From NCBI RefSeq assembly GCF_009754945.1, contig NZ_WPIN01000002.1:847510-911509 (forward strand): 64,000 bases of DNA, in the 5' to 3' direction. Below, piece after piece: positions 60,582-64,000 of the stretch. Within the stretch, counting starts at the first letter, position 1, and each line of letters begins with the position of its first letter. The notes under the pieces are model-generated. The model ran no database searches. It was not told the origin of the DNA and saw only the letters and a list, made by a program, of their open reading frames with translations. The stretch comes from Spirosoma arboris. Lineage in GTDB: Bacteria; Bacteroidota; Bacteroidia; Cytophagales; Spirosomataceae. Made by a program: the position numbers and the translations under genes.

Positions 60582-61892
60582 CTAAGCCACTGTGTGAAGT
60601 AAAGACTCTTTAAACGCTTCGTAATCAGCCGGTATATGAATACTTTGCTTTGGTCGATCAGATAAAATGGCTAAACGCTTAGGTACGTCAACAGATATAT
60701 TTAGTACGACTTCAACAAGCGGTTTAAACTTCGAAGGATGCGCTGTAGCCAATGCTATACCGATACTATCCTGTTTCGATTCAGTTAAATAATCTTGTAG
60801 GCCCATGATTCCAATAGCCGTATGTGGACAGGCAACGTAATTGAACTGGTCATAAATTTTCTGCATACCAGCACGTGTTTCGTCATCATCGTAGAAAAAT
60901 CCGGAGACATTAGTTTTAAAACGATTGTAGTCATCGCCATACAAATGTGCCAGCCGGACAAAGTTACTTGGGCTACCAACATCCATTGCGTTTGATATAG
61001 TCGCTACTGAAGCCTTAGGAGTATAAATTCCAGTGGTAAGATAGTCTGGAACAACATGATTGAGATTAGTTGCTGCAACGAAATGAGCGATAGGTAAGCC
61101 CATTTGCTGAACCATAGCACCCGCACTTATATTTCCAAAATTTCCGCTAGGTGTCGAAAAAACAACGGGTTTTCCAAACTGGCGAACCTGCCCATACGCC
61201 CGAACGTAGTAGAAACCCTGAGGAATTAATCGGAAAATATTGATCGAATTCGCTGAGGAAAGTGATAGCTGGGCGTTTAGTTCAGCATCAATAAAAGCTT
61301 GCTTGACAATTGCCTGACAATCATCGAATGAGCCATCAACCTCAAATGCCTGAATATTTCCACCTAACGTAGTTAATTGTTTCTCCTGCAAATCACTAAC
61401 ACGGCCGCTTGGATAAAGAATTGAAACCCGAACGCCCGGTACATTGTGAAACCCCATAGCAACAGCTCCACCTGTATCACCTGAGGTAGCTACCAGAATA
61501 TTTATTTCTTTATCGCTACGCTTTGAGCAATAAGACATTAAAGCAGCCATATAACGCGCACCAACATCTTTAAAGGCTAAGGAAGGTCCATGAAATAACT
61601 CCAGAACAGCCGATTTACCAGTTTCCAGATTAACAACAGGCGTATCAAAAGGAAATGCTCGGTGTGTTAACTCTTCCAGATCTGCTTTACTGATCTCATT
61701 ACCAAAAAGTGCCTTACTTATTTCAAAACCAATTTCTGCTAATGATTGACCAGCAATAGATTCAAAAAATTGAGCACCTAGCTTGGGCAAGGGAGTAGGC
61801 ATATATAAACCCTTATCAACAGGCATACTGTGGAAAAGGGCTTCCTCGACTGTTACGGTTATTTCTGGATTATTTGTACTATAAAAACGCAT
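60582..61892 (-). CDS. thrC: Threonine synthase
   Basis: 436 residues. MRFYSTNNPEITVTVEEALF opens the protein as in the E. coli-type class. The PLP lysine is Lys108 in HGPSLAFKDVGAR; phosphate-binding loop ATSGDTGGAVAMGF; NSINIFRLIPQGFYYVRAYG and FSTPSGNFGNISAG follow. It converts O-phosphohomoserine to threonine, the last step of threonine synthesis. It is not linked to thrA or thrB here. It is convergent with the TPR gene and divergent from pruA. Confidence 0.96.
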   Translation of the reverse strand: MRFYSTNNPEITVTVEEALFHSMPVDKGLYMPTPLPKLGAQFFESIAGQSLAEIGFEISKALFGNEISKADLEELTHRAFPFDTPVVNLETGKSAVLELFHGPSLAFKDVGARYMAALMSYCSKRSDKEINILVATSGDTGGAVAMGFHNVPGVRVSILYPSGRVSDLQEKQLTTLGGNIQAFEVDGSFDDCQAIVKQAFIDAELNAQLSLSSANSINIFRLIPQGFYYVRAYGQVRQFGKPVVFSTPSGNFGNISAGAMVQQMGLPIAHFVAATNLNHVVPDYLTTGIYTPKASVATISNAMDVGSPSNFVRLAHLYGDDYNRFKTNVSGFFYDDDETRAGMQKIYDQFNYVACPHTAIGIMGLQDYLTESKQDSIGIALATAHPSKFKPLVEVVLNISVDVPKRLAILSDRPKQSIHIPADYEAFKESLLHTVA

Positions 61893-61963
61893 AAGCTAAA
61901 AGTCAAAATAAGGATACAAAGTACGGTAAATCAGCTCAATGAATCGAAACGATACTCTTTAAA

Positions 61964-61993
61964 TGTGGAAAACTAGTGTGGATTAGTGGATAA
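61964..61993. promoter_or_regulatory. Second small cluster of DnaA-like boxes
   Basis: TGTGGAAAA (61964-61972), TGTGGATTA (61977-61985) and AGTGGATAA (61985-61993) each differ from TGTGGATAA at one base. They lie in the divergent thrC/pruA region, where DnaA binding could also regulate these promoters. Confidence 0.55.
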
Positions 61994-62034
61994 GTAGTGC
62001 AATCTGTAAATTTGTAAAAACTTGACACTTCATT

Positions 62035-63666
62035 ATGTCTTTTGGATTTTTCAATGCACCGACACCGGCGAATGAGCCGGTCAAAGAATATCGTCCCGGC
62101 TCTCCCGAACGTGAAGCAATTAAGATAGCTTTAGCCGATTTCCGAGCAATGGAAACAGATATTCCAATGTATATCGATGGAAAAGAGGTACGAACTGAAC
62201 ATAAACTTCGTGTTGCACCACCACATGACCACCAACATACATTGGGCTATTTTTATGAAGGAGATGGTCAGCACGTTGAACAGGCGATAGAAGCTGCGTT
62301 GTCTGCAAAGGAAGATTGGGCTAGCTTATCATGGGAAAACCGAGCCAGCATTTTTCTAAAAGCTGCAGATCTAATCGCTGGTCCGTATCGAGCACGTATC
62401 AACGCTGCTACAATGCTTGGGCAATCAAAAAATGCCTATCAAGCTGAAATTGACTCGGCTTGTGAGCTAATTGACTTTTTACGGTTCAACGTACATTATG
62501 CAACCGAAATTTATCAACAACAACCTAATTCTTCACCAGGCGTATGGAATAGATTGGAATATCGCCCGCTTGAAGGCTTTGTCTTTGCCTTGACACCGTT
62601 TAATTTCACCGCAATTGCGGGGAATCTACCAACATCGGCTGCATTGATGGGTAATACAGTGGTCTGGAAGCCTGCCTACTCGCAGGCGCTTTCAGCCAAA
62701 GTAATTATGGATGTATTGAACGAAGCTGGTTTACCAAAAGGAGTAATCAACCTGATTTTTGTTGATGGCCCAGTGGCAGGCGATATTATTTTCAATCACG
62801 CCGACTTTGCCGGAATTCATTTTACAGGTAGTACAGGGGTTTTCCAACAAATTTGGGGAACAATTGGGGCGAATATCCACAAATACAAAAGTTATCCACG
62901 TATTGTAGGTGAAACCGGTGGAAAAGACTTTGTATTAGTACATGAATCGGCCAATGCTGATGAAGTAGCTACAGGATTAGTCCGTGGCGCGTTTGAATAC
63001 CAAGGACAAAAATGCTCAGCTGCCTCTCGTGCCTACATTCCATCAACACTCTGGCCAGCAGTTGAAACAAAAATGAAACAATTCTTGGGGGAAATCAAAA
63101 TGGGTGGAACAGAGGATTTTACTAATTTTATAAACGCTGTTATCGACAAACGGGCCTTCAAAAAGATCACAGCTTACATTGATGAGGCTAAAAAAAGTGG
63201 ACAAGTGACGGTTGTAGCGGGGGGTAATTATAATGGTTCAAAAGGCTATTTTATAGAACCGACGATTTTGAAAGTAAGCGATCCAGCTTACCGAACAATG
63301 TGTGAAGAGATATTTGGACCAGTACTATCAGTATATGTTTATGAGCCGTCAGAATTCGATAAAATTATTGAAACAGTCAATAGTACTTCCCCTTATGCAC
63401 TTACTGGTTGTATTTTCGCGAAGGATCGATATATAATAAACTATGTTGCAAATAAGCTCCAAAATGCTGCAGGTAACTTTTATATTAACGATAAACCAAC
63501 AGGCGCAGTAGTTGGTCAGCAACCTTTTGGAGGAGCAAGAGCATCCGGTACAAATGATAAAGCAGGATCTGCTTTGAACTTATATCGCTGGGTTTCAGCT
63601 AGAACGATTAAAGAAACGTTTGTTTCTCCAAAAGACTACAGTTATCCATTTCTGCAACCCGAATAA
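62035..63666 (+). CDS. pruA: 1-pyrroline-5-carboxylate (L-glutamate gamma-semialdehyde) dehydrogenase
   Basis: 543 residues, the length of the single-function class in Bacteroidota. Catalytic Cys327 in QGQKCSAASR and Glu293 in VGETGGKDF are visible; FALTPFNFTAIAGNLP, FTGSTGVFQQIW and GPVLSVYVYEPSEFDKI are typical. It oxidises glutamate semialdehyde to glutamate with NAD+, the second step of proline breakdown. The proline dehydrogenase partner is not in the window. Reads away from the origin candidate toward the rRNA leader. Confidence 0.95.
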   Translation: MSFGFFNAPTPANEPVKEYRPGSPEREAIKIALADFRAMETDIPMYIDGKEVRTEHKLRVAPPHDHQHTLGYFYEGDGQHVEQAIEAALSAKEDWASLSWENRASIFLKAADLIAGPYRARINAATMLGQSKNAYQAEIDSACELIDFLRFNVHYATEIYQQQPNSSPGVWNRLEYRPLEGFVFALTPFNFTAIAGNLPTSAALMGNTVVWKPAYSQALSAKVIMDVLNEAGLPKGVINLIFVDGPVAGDIIFNHADFAGIHFTGSTGVFQQIWGTIGANIHKYKSYPRIVGETGGKDFVLVHESANADEVATGLVRGAFEYQGQKCSAASRAYIPSTLWPAVETKMKQFLGEIKMGGTEDFTNFINAVIDKRAFKKITAYIDEAKKSGQVTVVAGGNYNGSKGYFIEPTILKVSDPAYRTMCEEIFGPVLSVYVYEPSEFDKIIETVNSTSPYALTGCIFAKDRYIINYVANKLQNAAGNFYINDKPTGAVVGQQPFGGARASGTNDKAGSALNLYRWVSARTIKETFVSPKDYSYPFLQPE

Positions 63667-63692
63667 TTTTTTTGAAAACTTTAAAATAAGGC

Positions 63693-63734
63693 TTGCATAA
63701 AGAAATAGAAAAGTATAATTTTGCACTCCCAAAT
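63693..63734 (+). promoter_or_regulatory. rRNA operon promoter P1 candidate
   Basis: TTG at 63693-63695 and TAATTTTG (63716-63723, TAnnTTTG) with 20 bases between. It is followed by CACTCCCAAAT. The 15-mer TTTGCACTCCCAAAT (63720-63734) is repeated exactly in P2. Confidence 0.72.
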
Positions 63735-63833
63735 CAGAAGAAAGAGCGACACGTTGCAATGTAATAATCTTTCTATCAGGAAGTTAATAATGGGAAATGT
63801 GAAAAGTTGTTTAAAATATTTTTCAACTTTTTC

Positions 63834-63875
63834 TTGACAAAGTAAATAGAGTGCTGTACCTTTGCACTCCCAAAT
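63834..63875 (+). promoter_or_regulatory. rRNA operon promoter P2 candidate
   Basis: TTGACA (63834-63839) and TACCTTTG (63857-63864) with the same 20-base spacing as P1, then the same 15-mer TTTGCACTCCCAAAT (63861-63875). It is the stronger-looking of the two, with TTGACA instead of TTGCAT. Confidence 0.82.
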
Positions 63876-64000
63876 ATAAGGAAGGCCAACAACGGTTGGC
63901 CACAATCTCGAAAGAGAGACAGTTCTTTGACGTATTGACATTAATAGGTTAGCACTATTAAGGCTATAAACATCGGGATTAACTTTATTAATCTCAAATA
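63876..64000 (+). other. rRNA leader with boxA-like antitermination element
   Basis: After P2 comes a short stem GGCCAAC (63884-63890) / GTTGGCC (63895-63901, loop AACG), then AGTTCTTTGACGTATTG (from 63921), which closely follows the GTTCTTTGACATATTG leader of Bacteroidota 16S operons and contains a boxA-like CTTTGAC. The 16S gene itself is not reached. Confidence 0.75.

Noticed and set aside
1..64000. CRISPR array
   Set aside because: Inverted repeats are common, but no evenly spaced direct repeats with spacers were seen.
1..64000. Insertion sequence or prophage
   Set aside because: No transposase, integrase or phage structural gene in any frame; the long inverted repeats have no coding content between them.
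51000..64000. AT-rich island from transfer
   Set aside because: Genes there (mnmG, thrC, pruA) are housekeeping, and a drop in GC toward an origin is a simpler explanation. The drop itself is judged by eye only.
63940..64000. Start of the 16S rRNA gene
   Set aside because: The usual AGAGTTTGATC start was not seen before the window ends; only the leader is present.

Overview
The window looks like a chromosomal segment of a Gram-negative Bacteroidota bacterium of the order Cytophagales, most likely the Spirosoma/Spirosomataceae group (inferred from gene content and style, not from a search). Pointers are: promoter -7 boxes of the TAnnTTTG type; a gliding/type IX secretion lipoprotein (GldJ); a one-protein hybrid histidine kinase with an AraC-type output; a large bacterial alpha-2-macroglobulin; an apiosidase-like glycosidase; many SPII lipoproteins; and a rRNA leader ending in a GTTCTTTGACgTATTG-like sequence. 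I see no transposase, phage gene, CRISPR array or tRNA. By eye the DNA becomes more AT-rich from about 51 kb to the end.

Layout. 1-5.5 kb: end of a RidA gene, hybrid kinase, OmpA-like lectin-fold protein, two secreted unknowns. 5.5-13.1 kb: thioester alpha-2-macroglobulin on the minus strand, then a DUF6932-like protein with a small helical partner and a cyclophilin. 13.3-17.3 kb (minus): a very large haem-binding glucose-dehydrogenase-like protein and a Tat-exported sugar isomerase. 17.5-24.9 kb (plus): ECF sigma factor, membrane-anchored barrel protein, serpin, several lipoproteins, an LVIVD propeller. 25-31.2 kb (mostly minus): typA, small secreted peptides, Gly/Tyr/Asn-rich proteins, dienelactone hydrolase, metallophosphoesterase. 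32.5-39.1 kb (minus): a TetR-TolC-adaptor-RND efflux operon. 39.3-45.9 kb: apiosidase-like enzyme, recF, pdhA, a three-gene quinone/aromatic detoxification-like cluster, a barstar. 46-58.1 kb (plus except comF): mfd, gldJ, comF, DUF4175 protein, mnmG, a methyltransferase. 58.15-58.7 kb: a strong replication-origin candidate. 58.7-64 kb: TPR protein, thrC, pruA, and tandem promoters plus leader of a rRNA operon whose 16S gene would begin just past the window.

The most notable result is the origin region. Within 58.3-62.0 kb there are six exact TTATCCACA boxes and many one-mismatch copies, some inside the TPR gene and two inside the arms of a 27-bp terminator hairpin. Two ParB-site-like 16-mers (45390 and 55294) lie within 13 kb. 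mnmG, recF and an outward-reading rRNA operon fit an origin neighbourhood. The intergenic spaces also hold a rich set of long perfect inverted repeats (arms of 20-33 bp) that look like dispersed palindromic elements and bidirectional terminators.

Functionally, the window mixes housekeeping (replication restart/repair, tRNA modification, pyruvate oxidation, threonine and proline metabolism) with envelope defence: two unrelated suicide-type protease inhibitors (alpha-2-macroglobulin and serpin), a drug-efflux operon, and an ECF sigma-linked lipoprotein operon.
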